Shown here piece by piece: positions 4,868-6,253 of a stretch of 6,253 nt of DNA. Position 1 is the first letter of the stretch; each line of letters begins with the position of its first letter. The notes beneath the pieces are model-generated. The model was given only the letters and a program-made list of their open reading frames with translations. It made no database searches and was not told where the DNA came from. A program made the position numbers and the translations under genes. The stretch comes from Planctomycetota bacterium. GTDB lineage: Bacteria > Planctomycetota > Phycisphaerae > UBA1845. The DNA lies in NCBI GenBank assembly GCA_022566435.1, contig JADFIX010000269.1, positions 1 to 6,253 on the forward strand. The letters are read 5' to 3'.

Positions 4868-6253
4868 TTACTCTATTTCGACCGCCAGAATATTTCGATG
4901 CTCGAGGTCCCGCCGGGCGATCGGCCGACCGTCTTCGAAAACGATTATGCTGTGTTCGTAAAAAGGAATCATCATGCCGGGCGGAATGGCTTCTTCGCTA
5001 TTGGCGAAAAACACGGTCACGCCTCCACCCGGAAGGTCTGGATGCGCCGCCGTGGCGACGACGGCGTGGGTCGGATCAAGATATTTCTCGTCCGCGAGAA
5101 CAAAGCCGTCGTCGACCCACCGCACGGGGAATTCGACGGCGCTGAGAAAGGCGGCCACGTGCGGATCCCGCACCGCATCTCCAACGATCAAGATGCAAGA
5201 TTCGACCAGTGCGCCTTCCTCGATTTCTCCCACGACTAGTGTTCGCCGTTCGTTTTCTTCAAAGCTGGACTCGAAGATTCCTTGGAGGGCCTTGTATGGA
5301 CCGGGCACGTCGCCGACCGGCACCACCGTGGCAAAAGCCGATCCGTAGCGTGTGGCGGCAGTCGTCGGGAGTATTTCCTCCGGTGGGATCTTGCGAAAGA
5401 CGTGATAGTCCGGATCGATTTCCACGGTCAGGGGTACGACATCAAACGGTATCGTGAAATCCTGATCCGTGCCCCGTAGTTCCACCTCGACGGTTTTCGT
5501 GCCGTCGGCATGCGCGACGCGAACGGGCACATTCAGGTCAAACGGATTTTCTTCCTGGTGCATGGAAAGTGTCAGCATCCGATCACCCGAATGATAAACG
5601 GCCCGCTGGACGGAAATAGTCGGTGCCCCCGCGCCGCGGACCCACTGCTCGAAAAAGGTGTCTAGCGGCGTATCGCCTTCTTCTTCTTCGCATAAGCGCT
5701 GAATGTCGCGCCAAGATGCGTATCGTCCGGTGTACTCCGACGTAAAACGCCGCATGGCCGCCCAGAAATTGTCCTGGCCGATCTTTCTCGCCAGCATGTG
5801 GAAGACGGCGGCACCTTTGTTGTAGGCGATTCCTCGTCCGCAGCCGTCTTTCTGACCGTATGTGCCAAGCGGTTTGTCCTTCTCCGGCTCGAGACGGCTC
5901 AGGGAGTGCGAGTAGTTTCTTCGTTTTCGCCGTGCTTCTTCTTCGTTGCCGTCCAGAACATGTCCGTAGTAGTTCGCCCCGTAACTGGCCAGCGCTTCGC
6001 ACCAGTTCCCGTCGCGAGGATCGACGTGGATGCCGTTTCCCCACCAGCAGTGGAGCATTTCGTGATCGATGTAGCCGTGCGTGGTTTGCGATCGTCGGCC
6101 CATGTCGATGACCGCGGTGCTGAGCAGGGTGAAAGTGGGAAACGCAAATCCACTGCTGAAGAAATTGTTGACGATGGCGAATTCATTCGCGGGATACGCA
6201 CCGATAAGCGGTTCGTATCGATCGAGGTTGCGTTTGACGGCTTCGAACAGGCC
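4868..6253 (-). CDS. M1-family zinc metallopeptidase, 5' end outside window
   Basis: The frame stays open to the right edge, so the 461 residues seen are the C-terminal part; the ATG at 6103 lies inside the protein, because the preceding 50 codons (NNFFSSGFAFPTFTLLS) are clearly M1-like. Zinc ligands are H64 and H68 in HEMLH, followed by CWWGN, with E86 in GNWCEAL as the likely third ligand. Seventeen residues separate H68 from E86; classical M1 enzymes have 18. Y144 in AYNKGA fits the M1 catalytic tyrosine, and FFEQWVRGAGAP (200-211) is a typical M1 end of the catalytic region. A beta-rich stretch (about 212-290) and an unrecognised alpha/beta C-terminal domain (about 290-461) follow. It probably hydrolyses peptides, perhaps as an aminopeptidase, but the N-terminal substrate-binding part and any signal peptide are not visible. 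No terminator was found after the stop, so some read-through into the lipoprotein gene is possible. Confidence 0.88.
   Translation of the reverse strand, partial: GLFEAVKRNLDRYEPLIGAYPANEFAIVNNFFSSGFAFPTFTLLSTAVIDMGRRSQTTHGYIDHEMLHCWWGNGIHVDPRDGNWCEALASYGANYYGHVLDGNEEEARRKRRNYSHSLSRLEPEKDKPLGTYGQKDGCGRGIAYNKGAAVFHMLARKIGQDNFWAAMRRFTSEYTGRYASWRDIQRLCEEEEGDTPLDTFFEQWVRGAGAPTISVQRAVYHSGDRMLTLSMHQEENPFDLNVPVRVAHADGTKTVEVELRGTDQDFTIPFDVVPLTVEIDPDYHVFRKIPPEEILPTTAATRYGSAFATVVPVGDVPGPYKALQGIFESSFEENERRTLVVGEIEEGALVESCILIVGDAVRDPHVAAFLSAVEFPVRWVDDGFVLADEKYLDPTHAVVATAAHPDLPGGGVTVFFANSEEAIPPGMMIPFYEHSIIVFEDGRPIARRDLEHRNILAVEIE

Overview
The window looks like ordinary chromosomal DNA from a GC-rich Gram-negative bacterium, most likely a planctomycete (Planctomycetota, possibly Phycisphaerae). 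The evidence is a secreted protein ending in two dockerin-like calcium-binding loops with the Asp-Cys-Asn/Asp style common in that phylum, a lipoprotein with a Gly/Asn/Asp-rich tail, and an M1-type metallopeptidase with an unusual active-site spacing. The taxonomic call is inference from protein style; there is no rRNA or other marker here.

Layout, left to right. 1-510 holds no convincing gene; it carries a possible minus-strand terminator (71-103) and CATG-rich inverted and direct repeats (about 160-460). 511-1437 (minus) encodes a secreted DNRLRE-like protein with a C-terminal dockerin-like module; its best promoter (1673-1701) leaves a leader of about 230 nt. 1857-1903 is a minus-strand terminator-like hairpin with no obvious gene to terminate. 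2045-2908 (plus) encodes an unrecognised four-helix membrane protein. It converges on a manganese-type superoxide dismutase gene at 3164-3772 (minus), and a strong hairpin at 3082-3131 can serve both genes. The sod promoter (3838-3866) abuts a roughly 95-bp palindromic element (3876-3970) related to the repeats at the left end. 4057-4725 (minus) is a lipoprotein with two Ig/PKD-like domains, read from a TTG start, with its own promoter and terminator. 4868-6253 (minus) is the C-terminal 461 residues of an M1-family metallopeptidase whose start lies outside the window.

The genes do not form one pathway. Two or three products are exported (dockerin-like protein, lipoprotein, possibly the peptidase), one is a membrane protein and one is a cytoplasmic oxidative-stress enzyme. 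Almost every gene has its own promoter or terminator, so these are mainly single-gene transcription units; peptidase to lipoprotein is the only possible read-through pair. I found no defence system, CRISPR array, tRNA, rRNA or transposase. The least explained parts are the non-coding ones: two related terminator hairpins on either side of the membrane-protein gene, the CATG-rich repeat family, and the long leader of the dockerin-like gene.
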